This document shows, piece after piece, positions 50,101 through 61,735 of a stretch of 64,000 nt of DNA. Position 1 is the first letter of the stretch. Each line of letters begins with the position of its first letter. The notes below the pieces were generated by a model, which was given only the letters and a program-made list of their open reading frames with translations, made no database searches and was not told the origin of the DNA. This DNA comes from Mortierella sp. BCC40632 (lineage: Eukaryota > Mortierellomycota > Mortierellomycetes > Mortierellales > Mortierellaceae): contig WAEK01000030.1 in the NCBI GenBank assembly GCA_011634665.1, forward strand, positions 108,501 to 172,500, written 5' to 3'. Both the position numbers and the translations under genes were made by a program.

Positions 50101-52058
50101 ACCTGTGGCCGCAGTAACTGCAGCAGCAGCAGCAGCAGGGGCAAAGGAGGCTGGATCCGTCAAGCTGAGTTGCCGAGGGTCAGCAGGTCCATATTCAGAA
50201 GGATGGTGCTTTACATTGAGATGTTCACCAGTTGCCTTAGGGCAAGTGTCAGGGGTACATGTTTCGGCTGCGATCGTGGCCCTTGTTGGGTCCACATCTG
50301 GACCGAGTGGACGCACTTTCATCGGGTTGGTCAATTGAAGTTGTCTAGGATTTGCAGGACCATACTGAGATGCATGATGAATAGTTGGTCCAGGCACTGT
50401 TGATTGTTCCTCGTCTGGTTCACCCGAAGTCCTTCTTCGCAAAAACGCAGCAGCGCCTGCGGCCGTCCCTCCACCGATAGCTGCTGCTGTGGCCAGAGCA
50501 GGAACTGCCGAGCCATGGTTCTTTGAGGCATTGGCGTCTTTATGGCCCTTGTGAAGGTGAGAGTGGTGGATCTCTCCACCGCCGTAATTAAAGTGAGCCT
50601 CTTCTTCATAAGAACGAAGAGCTCCCTCGGGCACATAATCGGTCGTGCTGAGAAAGACCTCAGGAGATGCGGACGAAGTTGAAATAGTAGCTGTAGTGTG
50701 GTGAAGAGGTACCATCCCCGGGAAGCGTGTAGAGGGATGAGAAGCGGTAGAAGAGGAGAGCTCATCCGCTGTACCGTAGACAGTAGATCGTTTCCTCGAA
50801 TGATATTCCCGATGACCAAGTAGAACCATGGCTTCCGTGGAAGCGACTTGGAAACTGTTATCCTTTGGAATAGGGTGAGATTTGCCGCTATGGAAGAAAC
50901 TCTTGACCTTGTCAATTACATTCTCAATTTTTTCATCAAGGTCAGACGTGACCGATGTGGTTGCTGGATCCGTGGGAGGGTTTTTTGTCTTGTGATGAAG
51001 ACCTGCTGCAGCCACTGCACCAGTCGCGGCAGTAGTCATTGCGGCGGCTCCAATGGCTGCTCTTGTGTCTACACCCGCAGGCGCACTGCTTCGTCTCTGT
51101 GTGTTGGGGTCGGTGTTTGGATCAACGCTAGTGGGAGCAGGACCCTGTTGATATTGTTTAGTCGCCATGCTCTCAGATTCAGAGTAAAAAAAGAAAAAAC
51201 AAAAGACAGAAAAGACAACGGGTCACCTACTTTCAAAGGCATAATATGTACGTCCCCAGCAGTATTGCCCTTTGAAGTCGAACTCTTTGATCCCTGATCC
51301 AGTCGACTTTCAAAGTCGTCAGAGGACACATTAGATGCATCAGATAGTCTTCTACCATCGTTCCAGTTGGTGACTTTGACGGGGCCAAAAGGATCGGCGA
51401 TCGTCTTTGGATTGAGATGAGAGTTGATGGGAGGAGTGCTAGCCAGAACCTTTTCAGAAAGCGAACCGGGCTGGTGATGAGCACCTGGAGAGTCCACATT
51501 ACCAAAGACAGCTTTGTTGCTCGGCTTCATGGCCTGGATGTTCACTGGATCGGAATTTCGGTCGCTGCGAGGGACCGACGGCTTTCTGATCGCTGGTGAC
51601 TTGGTGAATTCAAGACCTTGGTGATCACTAGAGACTGGGATCTTGACCGCAGGAGCCCTTGGCATTGGCACCGGACCAGCAGCCGTGTTTTGGTTGGTGA
51701 TGGCATGTGTTCCATCTGCAGGGGTGTCACGCAAGTCATCCACCTCATCGTAGTCGTCATCGTCATCGTTGGTAATAAGCTTCTTGGCTGCAGCAATGAC
51801 TGAAGCGCCAGCAGCGGCAGCGCCTGTGGCAGCTGTGGAGACAGCCCCCGTCAACGAATTATGCTGGCCTCGGACTCTATCTTCGATCAGACCTGGGTCA
51901 TAGTCTCTACTGTTGTATTTATTCATGAGGTTGGCTCTTTCGGTAGCGGTGTTGTCGCGAAGGTCCGAGGCGAGACTGTTGACATTATAATTACGAGGGC
52001 CTGTCTGCTCTGACTTGAATCCCCCAGGCATATTGAGCCTTTGTTCGTTGTGCTCCAT
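47149..52058 (-). CDS. 1,616-residue repeat protein with two interleaved repeat types
   Basis: Two exons, 52058-51231 and 51171-47149, are joined by a 59-nt intron (GTAGGT...TCTGAG) in phase. Residues 1-276 are polar, with an Ala/Gly stretch (AVSTAATGAAAAGAS) and an acidic run (DDDDDYDEVDDL). Residues about 540-1430 carry nine units of about 100 residues centred on VKHxPSEYGPADPxxL, after one diverged unit (SQYGPANP). Units come in two forms. Type A has RATISAETCTPxxCPKATGEHL before the core; type B has GEVREGQGINDAPHTTENL. Between cores lies an Ala/Gly/Thr-rich helix-prone stretch (AATAAAATGAAVATGAAVGAAA). The tail (about 1430-1616) has ENYTGPIPSVNPGEEIVWIKTITT and a basic end (RKRTFLDRLMGRRAP). 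No signal peptide or catalytic motif is seen. A structural or scaffold role is a guess; family unknown. Confidence 0.85.
47650..50385 (-). repeat. Tandem coding repeats, about 300-330 bp each
   Basis: Nine units spaced 300-330 bp (core motif near 47.71, 48.05, 48.37, 48.69, 48.99, 49.30, 49.60, 49.91 and 50.19 kb). Units at 48923-49085 and 49841-50003 are identical over 163 bases, which shows very recent copying; others differ by several percent or more. Confidence 0.9.
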
Positions 52059-53405
52059 GTTATGAGTTTGGTAGGGGATAAATACAGGCAGCTGCTATTG
52101 CCAATTAGATAAAAACCAAAGTCGATGGGGAGTGATGGGGAAAGATAAGGATGCCGAATAGACTGACTGTGTGTTAGAGAATAAGAGCAGAGTATGTACA
52201 AGACTGATTGTAGGTTGACTTGGTCGAGGGGCGTGCAGAAGGAAAGGAGAATGGAGGGGAAGAGTGATAGTATCTTTTCGGGGAGTGGGAAAAAAAAGAG
52301 AGAGAAATGAGGAGAGAATGTGAGAAAGAGGGAAAGTGAGGCCCGTAGTCATGGACAAGATATATTTCGAGCTAACCCCAGTTTTGCGAAAAAGATGATG
52401 CGCATGAACGGGACAGAGGACAGTTGCCTTTGTTGAAACCGCATCTCCGTTCGATACCAGTGCACCCCGAAGGCAGGAGTCGCGCTCGCCTCCTCTTTCC
52501 TCCACTCCCCATGGCCCGCTCCAAGAAAATTTTTGGGTGACCGAGACACGACTCAGAGCGCGTCTTGGGCAATGACATCAACACCCGTTCGGATCTTTTG
52601 GAGGATGCTGAAAGGAAGAGAGAGAGAGAAAGAAAGGACTTCGTTTAGTCATCGCCTCACCCTCACATGTCTCCTTTTAAGGTTTGGCCACCTGTGCCCG
52701 GCTGCAGCCACATCTTCCACATTGATAAAGACGCCACATTCGAATGCGCTCGCGCCTCGTCTTCTCCACAGACCCTGCATGGGCTGTGTTACCTTGGTAT
52801 TTTGTCAACCACTGCTGTTTTGTATTGACATACAACAGGCATGCTCATTCTTGGCTATTTCAATGCTAAAGCACTGTACAGCAAAAAGAGTGCCGTAGTC
52901 CGACAACACACACTCTCTCCCTGGGTCTCATAAAAAGCTGTTATCGAGCAAAGACTTGGACTATTACGCCCTAAGTTCGGTAGTTGAAATAACACAAACA
53001 CGTAATCGCTTCTGGTCACCAAGTAGTAGAGTTGGCGAGAGAGCGAGAAACAAACACCAGCACCTTTAGTTTTGATTTCTCTCATCGCTAAGGCAGGTAT
53101 GCGTAAGGGATTTTCTCTCTCTACAGGTGGAAAGCCCACGCCTGCTCGTCTCTCTTTTCAAAGACTTGCATTCTTTGACACTAGTTTCTGTTAGCAGTTA
53201 CTAATATCTACTCTATCCGCAATGTTGCCAGTAGATTATTACTCACCCGCCCTGTCGGCATAGTGCTTTCCGACATCGGCTGAATAATCAGCTGGCACTC
53301 TTTTTTTTTTTGTCAAGAGATTCTGTCATAATCACCCACTCAACTGCGCACGCACCTGTTCCTGTTCTATTAAATTATCCCAGAGGAGGCTAGAACTCAA
53401 GACTT

Positions 53406-53437
<32 letters not shown>

Positions 53438-53739
53438 CTCATCTGCGATATGAATAGAGGCTACTGTAGTGTCCTTGAGACATCAAAAGGTACAGAAAGC
53501 GATCAAAAAATAAAGAAAAGGCTAAAACACCATACTCTTCAAGAAAGCATGTTGATCCAGTGAGGGCTAAAGAGCCGGGAATGGGCGACCCTAGAAGATA
53601 GAGAATCCACACTACATAAACAGATTGATTCGTGGAAGAGGAGTTTGGCCTTTTTTGGGAGCTGCCTTAGTAGTAGTAGATAAGTGGTGCTACAGTACCC
53701 AGTCGCTGCAATTAGCTACAAGTAAGAACCTTGAGCTTT

Positions 53740-53777
<38 letters not shown>

Positions 53778-54019
53778 CATCGAACTACCGCAATGTCAAG
53801 GTGAGTGATCCCGATCAATACAAGTCTGAATTAGGAGAGAGAGAGAAGAAGCAAAGATTATCCATGCTTAAGGATCGACCTATGAATGTCGAGATTTCGA
53901 TTAGCCAAAGAAAAAAAGCTTATTACACTACTAGAGATGGGAAAGCACGGATTATAGGTATCTGTCTTTTTTATTTATTTAAATTTCATGTTTGTTTGTT
54001 TGTTTGTTATTTTGTTCGT
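52059..54019. other. Spacer upstream of the repeat-protein gene
   Basis: It includes a GA-rich leader (52290-52340), a (GA)n block at 53413-53437 and an A run at 53740-53773. The plus frame at 53775-53960 is lysine-rich and ends at a GTATCT donor-like site, but no start, partner exon or family could be found, and it would run head-on into the next gene. Confidence 0.5.
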
Positions 54020-54851
54020 TCATCTCCGACGGGAAGCGACAGGAGACCAAGCCTGAGGCTCAAAAGTATCTCCTTGTTGAAGAGGTTTGAATCCACCTAC
54101 AACAAGAAAAAGATGAAAAAAGAAAGAGAGCGAAGAGGGTCAGATATTAGGAATTCCCTTATTCGATAAGATTGTTCCGCCTTCAAAAGCGAGCATGTAC
54201 AAGTGTTTCATTAAAAAAAAAAGGAAGCAGTACCTTTGCGTGCTGCCTCACGTTCCTCGATCTGTTTTCTTGCAGGACTCTTGTTTTCGTCGCTCTCTTT
54301 TGATGTTACGTCCGCAGCTGAAGCCTCTTGTTGGTTCGACTCTGGAGTCAATGAAGAAGATGATCCCGTCAAGCCTAGAGCCTGGCGATGGTCCTGAGTC
54401 TGTTCCAATGCCAACTGTGCCTTTCGATTCTGCCAAGCCTCTTCCAGTGCTTTAGCACGCGCCACAGTCAATTGTTTCCTCATTTCGTCACGTTCGATCT
54501 CGTCTTTAGTGGGTGGTGCTGGTCGAGTGTTCCTGAGCCAAGACTGCCACTGGACTATAAAAAATAAGAGTGAACAGATCAAGAGAGAAAGAGAAAGAGA
54601 GAAAGAGAGAGAAAAGTGAGTACTGTTTCTCCGTGTGTCCGTTACATTCAAAATGAAAAAAAAAAAAAAAAAAAAAAAGTCTGGACAGATACCAGGATTT
54701 CTCTCATCCCTCCTGTTCCTTACCGGCAATATTGGCGTCGTCGTAGTTAGCCTCGGACAAGGTTGGGTCTGCCAACTCTACGGTTCTGCGAGGATATCTT
54801 CCGCCTACAAGATAAGTAAGAATAGATGACAGAAGAATATTAATGTGATAA

Positions 54852-54883
<32 letters not shown>

Positions 54884-55206
54884 TTTTATTACTAGAAAAG
54901 TAATACAGATCCGCGTCACAGGCGCACGTCTAGGAGAGGTGATGCCTACTCCACTCTCCTCTGACCTCTCCAAGGTCTCGGGTCGGCCCGCTTTCCGGCT
55001 TTCTCCCTTCCTAACTCCTTTTCCATTTTCCTTTTTCCTGTTTTTTTTTTTTTTTTTTTTTAGATCCGCATCCGTTTACCATTTGGATCGGGCTTCTCAA
55101 AGTAGAGATTGCCCTCCACATCTCTTCCTACGAGTCGGCGCCCACTTCCAGGTGCAATGGCCTTGAGATTAAGCGCGATTCTACGCATCAGCGTGAGATT
55201 TGACAT
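54020..55206 (-). CDS. NDUFAF2-like complex I assembly factor (mimitin/B17.2L family)
   Basis: Four exons: 55206-55080, 54804-54724, 54554-54234 and 54096-54020; 201 residues, all phases consistent. The NDUFA12/NDUFAF2 signature is visible: LVGRDVEGNLYFEK, then PRRTVELAD, then VQWQSWLRNTRPAPPT. A charged helical region with an Ala/Gln-rich coiled coil follows, and the C-terminus GDTFEPQAWSP matches the TFQPGSWMP-type ending of NDUFAF2. NDUFAF2 assists late assembly of NADH:ubiquinone oxidoreductase in the mitochondrial matrix. The length and the C-terminal signature favour the assembly factor over the structural subunit NDUFA12. Some intron boundaries are next to GA microsatellites or A runs (54648-54678). 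Confidence 0.82.
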
Positions 55207-56138
55207 TGTGGAATGTGATTTTTGGGGAATGAAAAAATAGAGAAGAGAAGGGATGGGAGGAAAAAGAAAGAGGAGGGATAGATAGAGAAAGAGTGAAAGA
55301 GAGAAAGAGAGTTACTGGTAGATCCTCTTCAGATGAATTCGAGTGATCTTCGGAGCTTCCTGACCAAAAAGGAGGTCTCGGAGGAGGGAGGGAGGGAGAG
55401 AGGAGGAAGAGGATGGACGTGACTGCGGATTAAAGAGCACTCTTCAGGATTCAGAAGAAACTTTGTTGCATTCTCTCATTGAGCATAGGATATGGCCAGC
55501 AATAGAAGAAGAAAAAAAAAAAAAAAAAAAGAAAGAAGAAAAAGAGAAAAGCAAACGAAAACAACAGATGGATTACTTGGGATAAAAGAATAATCTACGA
55601 TGTATAAAAAAAAAACAAAAGTCTCTATTTGGTATATCCTTCAGCATCTAGAGCTTCCTTACCCGAAGGATCACTCAAAGACTGAAGGAGCGCATAGCTT
55701 TAGTGACATCGTGGTGCACAAAGCATGATAGAGAAGCCATAAAAAAAAAAAAAAAGGGGGGGGAGATACAACTCAATAAAAGTATAGAGTAAATAAAATA
55801 AAATAAATAAATGGAATAGAGAACAAGAGAAAGGGGGGAGGGGTAGTATGACATGATATCGGTACAGAGTAACTATTGGTATCGAGCACGAAAGAAAGAG
55901 AATAGAAAAGAAGGGTAGAAATAACGGTGTAGATTTAAAAGGGGGGATGGGAGTCGAGATCTCGGAAAGAACAAAGTGGGACAAAAAAAAATGGAGAGGG
56001 GGGGGACGGATCAAATTATATGAGGTGCGAACAATAAATAGGGAAGGGGAAAGTGAAAGGGGAGGGAAAAGGGGATAGTAAACATGCGCTTCATCTTTTT
56101 GATTGCTTGATTTCTTTTTTGATTTCTTTGGCATTGCT
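55207..56138. other. Spacer and 3' flank of the GATA gene
   Basis: Purine-rich DNA with short A runs (55512-55530, 55607-55615, 55741-55755) and G runs. No gene; the minus-strand frame starting at 56167 overlaps the end of the GATA gene in another frame and is pyrimidine-driven. Confidence 0.55.
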
Positions 56139-59100
56139 TCAGGCTGTTCGAGGCACTGGAAGGGCAACTGGTCCCTGACAGTTTAGGCAAATAAGGTGGT
56201 CACGACGGTTCCGTGCTCGATCAGCCTCCATATTCGCGTACTCGGTCTTGAGTGGAATGTACTTGCAGTCAATCCTTGTACAAAACACATTAGATTTTTT
56301 GTATCTGTCAAAAGAAAAGAGGCGGCGAAAAGATTTGATCGTTAAAAACTTGATAGATGGCTCATACGAATAGGCTAAAGGGTATAAGATCAGTCTCTGG
56401 GGCTTACCTTAGTCCACAAGAATTGCAGAGATGAGTATTTTCAATATAGCCAGGCCGCCAGCATGGTGTTTGTCTTGCACCACAGGCCTCACAATGCTTT
56501 GGAGGTCCTGCAGAGACGGATCGCCGCCTTCGACCCGGCTCTTTTGGTTCTTTAGGCTCCTTTAACTCTTTTGGATCCTTGGAGACGGCTCCTGGCACCA
56601 CCTTCTTAGGGCCCTTTTGCTTTGGAATCTTGGGGGCCCCGGTGCTAGTGGTGCTTCGGGCAGGATCCTTGACTCGGCGCAATTCGCCTTGATCGTCTCC
56701 ACCGTTGTTAAAGGTGTTTTCTTCATAATCATTATGATGAGTGTCGACGCCGCCAGTGTCATTTCGGCGGCGGTGTCTCTTCACCAGCATTTCATCCTCG
56801 GTCTCATCCTGATCCATGCTTCCTTTGCTCATCTGCATCAAGACCGAAGCTGTAGCCAACGACAAGTCGGCAGTGATGGTATCCGTAGATGACGGATCAG
56901 TAGCCCTCTCCAAGGTGGCGTTTGTTGAACTTTTCTTTTTCTTTCCAGAAGGGTGTCCATGATGGTGCTTTGGATTTACTCCGCCAACAGAATCGCCTCC
57001 CTTCACCTTAGATTCTTTTTTGGGCTTTTTGGAAAGCGTCTGCATGCTGTGGGTCTCATCGTCCGTTGACAATTTACGATCGGGGCGTTTCATCGAGGTC
57101 GAGCCATTTCCTTCCATGCTTTCACTGTCGTATTCACTCTCGGATGGAATGACATCCAGGTGGGATGGCATTATATTTGCGCGATGGGAGCGTGGACCGG
57201 ATGTCCGCTCCTTCATTTCACGCGTTTGCTTCGAAGCCATGTCCACCTCATTAGGATGATGACCATTAGGAAAGTGTTTGGTGTTTTGATGCGCCATGGA
57301 GGACTTGGATTTTTTGTGAGAGGAATGTGCAGGCTCGTTCTCGTGGCGATCTCTAACCTCAGCGCTGTGACCTTTCTTAGAATAGCCCTTAGTTGAAATC
57401 TGCTTGCCTTTCTTGCTCAGACGACCGTCGTGTGAGCGTCCATGTTGCGCTCTGCCGTCTAGAACGATATTTTCATCGAAAGGACGGGTACGCCTCTGAG
57501 GACCCATAAGCTCATCTCCATCGGAATCCACGTAGTCATCGTCATCCCTATTGTAGATTGGTCGTTCCGACATACGACCATCCTCGTGCTCTTCTTGAAT
57601 AGGTTTCATGACGGGATAGCTGGGACGTCGGTTACCGGCATCCTTTGACATGCGTCTTGATGTATGTGAGCCAAATGACGCCAAAGGAAGGTCGACCGGG
57701 GATCCGAGACTGGCAGAACGAGAGCGTGAGAGAGGATGGTCCTGATCGGAGCGGCCATTAGGGTGCTCATCATGAGGAGAGGGAGAAGGCGAGAAGGATG
57801 ATACGCGCCCACGATGAGGTCCATGCCGATTCCCTTTGTTTTTGCGTAAGTGTGTGGACCGTTCTAAATGAGATCCAATATCAGCTCCATGATCGGAAAC
57901 TTCGAGGCTGTAGGATGAGCGATGTTTCTTTTGAGCATGGGCTGTCCTGGATCGTCCATCCATAGGGTCATCTTCATGATCCAGAGTGGCCACGGGATGC
58001 TGTCCACTAATTGATCCGCGTTTCTTGCCTCCATGTGTCCGTTTACGCTTTGCACCATGAGCTGACAAAGCAGCTCCCACAGCCAACAAGTGCTCAGAAG
58101 TCATGTCAACGTCCTCCATCTCACTTAGCACTTCGCCGTCTGCCTGTGTATCACCCACATGGACCCGAACCACATCAGAAAGCAAAACAGGGTATGAAAG
58201 AATAGTAGCAGCACCTGGAAGCTTCAAGTGTTTGCTTGGTGAAGGCAAGATACCCGAGCCTGTGACAAAGTCGAGGTCTGGTCGAGGAATCAAAGAGTGC
58301 CTTCGAATGTTTTCTTGCCGTTGAACAGACAGAGGTTGGAAATCAGATTCCTGGGCCAAAGTCATATTGGGGTTCGTATGGGTACCGTCCTCTTCTGCTA
58401 AAGACACTGCGGGGAATTGCTGTCCTTCAATCTCTGTTGGTACAACCGAGGCAGCTGTATTAGTAAGTGAGTCCCAAGGAGAGAGAGAGTCTTTGGGCGC
58501 TTCACTCCCAGGTGAGTGCGATTGATGAACTGGAATAGTAGTGGGCTCCTCGGGCGCCATAGCTGGAGTGCCGCCATCTTGATCCGGGGCTCTATCTTTA
58601 TCCGGTCTAAAAGACAAAAATGTATGTGAGCATCTGTTTAAAGCGCCGTGATAGACCAATTCAGTGCTCAACTAAGACCGATTTTTAATAGCGCAAGGCA
58701 GCGGTTTACCTGGCCTCGAACCCTTTACTTGGAGTAAAAGGGGTGGGCAAAGATCCTGGAGCGGCTATTGCATGACCCTTTTTATCCAGGCCGGATGCCA
58801 TGTATGAGGTGGGTGATGGGTCTTCATAGAGACATGCTGTCGGTCCCGACTGCGGCGATTGAATGGATCCCTTTTTGGATGCAGGTGGAACCAATGTACC
58901 CATTGGCGGCGTTGGCATATTGGTTGACAATGGATCAACACCGTTTCCTTGATTGTGCTGTGTGGATGACTTGGACTCGGAGGGATAGTCAAGTGGATGG
59001 GTGGCGTCGGACTCTAAAAACTCGCGTTTCACCTGAATGCCAAGCCCAGAGTGGTTGATGGGCGACGCTGGGGTCATAGTCGACTCAAAAGACTGAAGGT

Positions 59101-60346
59101 CTCCACCTGCATCTGATGCCTCGGATCCTGAGTTTCGAGTGGAGGATGCTGGTGATGGGTAGCCGGACTGTGGTGTAGCGGCAAGGAGACCTCCTTCAGG
59201 GGCAGAAAGAGACATTGACCTCTTAGTAGAGACGGGTACGCCAAATGGGATCTGAAAGATTACGCCTTGTGACATCTCATCTTTGTCAGTCCAGCTTGGA
59301 GAACGCACCGGAGCTCGCTTTCTCTTTGAACGTGCCACTGTTGATGTGCTCGGTACTCCTGACTGTCTTTCGGTCAAGTTAGCTGCGCCTTCTTCCTCCT
59401 TTGTTGATGTGGAAGAACTCTCGGCGTCACTGTCGGCGGGGAATTTGAACTCATCTTGTTCGGCAATACGGGACATTGCTTGGCTGGTGGCCGTGTACTC
59501 TATGTTTTTTGCAGGTAAGGAGTAAAGAGTATGGGCTGGAGAGGCTGCTGCATATAGAATGGTTCGATATCCTTGAGGTGTTGATACGACAGGCGATGAT
59601 ATTGCTGCCACTGAGCTACGTCTAAGATGAGACACGTCCGCAGAGATACCACCTGCCATGATTCCACCTTGAGATGCCTTTCTGGACCGTGTAGCGACCC
59701 GCACTGATGATTCTGAGTGGCGTCGGAAGGCAGTCGATAGGTCAAGAGAGACATTACCCACTAAAACAGGTGCGGAGGACTCTGGATTTGACGAGTGGAG
59801 ATGGGAACAGGTGTCTTCAAAGACATGGCTGTGGAATGGTGCAACGACTTGCTTCGAGGGTTGAATCACCAGACGATCGCGCCTCTCCTGTTGCCTCAAC
59901 AAATCTGTGCTTAGCTGTCGAGAGGCAGCCTGTGTCGAGGTTCTTGAAAACTTTGAAGGGATAGTCAAATGTGTATCATGCGGGATAGACTCGGGTGTTT
60001 GGGCACAGGCGGAGGAGGCTGCAGAGCTAGACAGGGCTCTGTCAACGAACACATGTCCAGATGGTTCAGTTGATTCGGCCATGGTTGTTTTGGGTGATGA
60101 ACTTGAAGGATAGTTGGTAGAGGTTGGTTCTTTGATCCCAGTCAAGGCTTTTGTTGCGGTTGACTGCTCCAAGAAGCCTCTGCTCTGGAAGAGGCTAATC
60201 TCTCCAGGGGAGAGACGGACACGTCCTTGTTCGGTAAGATTTTGTATTTCTCTCAGGTTTAGTCGAAATTTTGTTTGAGATCTCGATCGAGCAACCTCTT
60301 CCGGAGAACTCGGTGTCTCTGGCATACTGAATGTGCCACTCGACAT
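56139..60346 (-). CDS. GATA-type zinc-finger protein, 1,333 aa
   Basis: Three exons: 60346-58710, 58606-56408 and 56304-56139, with consistent phases. The single GATA finger lies near the C-terminus, C-EA-C-x18-C-NS-C, with CGARQTPCWRPGY before and LCNSCGLRYKK after it; intron 2 splits it just after CGLR. A second Cys set follows (VFCTRIDC … HLICLNCQ), which could bind another zinc. The other 1,200 residues are low-complexity: Ser/Pro/Thr-rich, then His/Lys/Arg-rich with many basic clusters (KKKKSST, KGPKKVVPG) and a (KEPKEL) run. An N-terminal helical motif (RLNLREIQNL … GRVRLSPGEISLF) is the only other ordered-looking part. It probably binds DNA or chromatin in the nucleus; target genes are unknown. 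The finger is unlike AreA-type factors outside the core cysteines. Confidence 0.85.
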
Positions 60347-61704
60347 GCTATGCTATCGATATGCTCTAAGGGATGCGGATGCGATAGGCAGACCAACCGG
60401 GACAAGTAAAGACGGGTTAGAATAAGGAAAGAGGCGACTTCCCGGCAGTCGTATCACCAGTCAACATAGTGTCTGTGTTGCTCTCAAACGCATGTCTATA
60501 AAAATATGATTACAGTAACAAAGTTGGGATTGATCCAGGAACAGAACAAGTTACGGGAACGGTTGATTTGGAAAAAAAAAAAAAAAAAAAAAAAACGAAC
60601 ATTGAATCAAAGCAACATTCCTCTGCTTCTCCCTTTAGATCCTCTTTGGATCGGACAGACTGAGGAGAGGGTGCCCACGACGCATGTTTCTCAGAGCCTG
60701 AGATTGCAGCAAGGAAGAAAGGGGGAAGGAGAGAAGGGGAAGGGTCCGCGTGGCCGGCATTGCTCTGCTCGGCCTCGGAGAGAAAACCAAAAAAGTAGGT
60801 TTGGGGAAAGAGAGAGAGAGAGAGAGAGAAGAGGGGAGTGGACAAGAGCGAGAGAGAGAGCGAAATAGCGCAGAATATTTTGTTACAATCGAGTGCGATT
60901 GTTTTGGTTGGAGGAAGCGCAATAGACGGAGAATGGTAGGAGCGGGGCGAGGTTCGATCCGAGCCCAGGGAGATAAAATGGGCGAGAACAGAAGAAATGG
61001 ACAGGATGGATTGCAACGACGCACTGTAAGAAGAAGAGGAAAAAATGCGCAAAAAAAAAAAAGATCGAGTGACGGGAAAGCCAAGGAAGAAAGACCTGAT
61101 CCAGTCGGTCGTAACACGGCGGCCGCAGGAATTATGCACGCAACCCAATCCAGAGGTGGGGTCGACAAGGGAAAAGGGATCGGCGGCAAAAAAAAAAAAA
61201 AAAAAAAAAGTCTGGCAGTCTGGTTCTCACTCTCTTACTCTCACCCACTCTCTCTCTCTCTCTTTTCTCTGTCCATTCTAGTCAGGCACAGTCTGGACCT
61301 GAGTTTGCTTGGCCCAGACAGCGGCGGAGATCCCTTTCTCCATGTCGCCACCAAATAAAGTGGAGAGGGAGACTGGCATGGCGAAATGAAACAAGAGTGA
61401 ATGCGTGGATGAGGAGAAAGAAGTGGGAAAAAAAAGAAACAGAGAGTGAAAGAAAGGGTGTGTGTATGGTGTGGAAGAGAGAAAGAGAGAGAAAGAGAGA
61501 GACAGAAAAGAATGAAAAAATGAAATAATGGGCAACTTACGTCCGGCAGGGGAATGGCACTGGTTGGCTTTGAGGTGCCCAGAGATGGACTTGGTGCAGC
61601 AATGTCAAGGAAAGGAAAGACTGTGGTGGAATGAGTCGAGTCAAAGCGGCGGAGATCTGAACCCCGCGCGCGTGCGGCGGCGGGGTGGGCGAGACGAATG
61701 ATGG

Positions 61705-61735
<31 letters not shown>

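Noticed and set aside
53775..53960. Lysine-rich plus-strand exon-like segment
   Set aside because: No start codon, no partner exons and no family match. It would overlap the 3' end of the NDUFAF2-like gene head-on.
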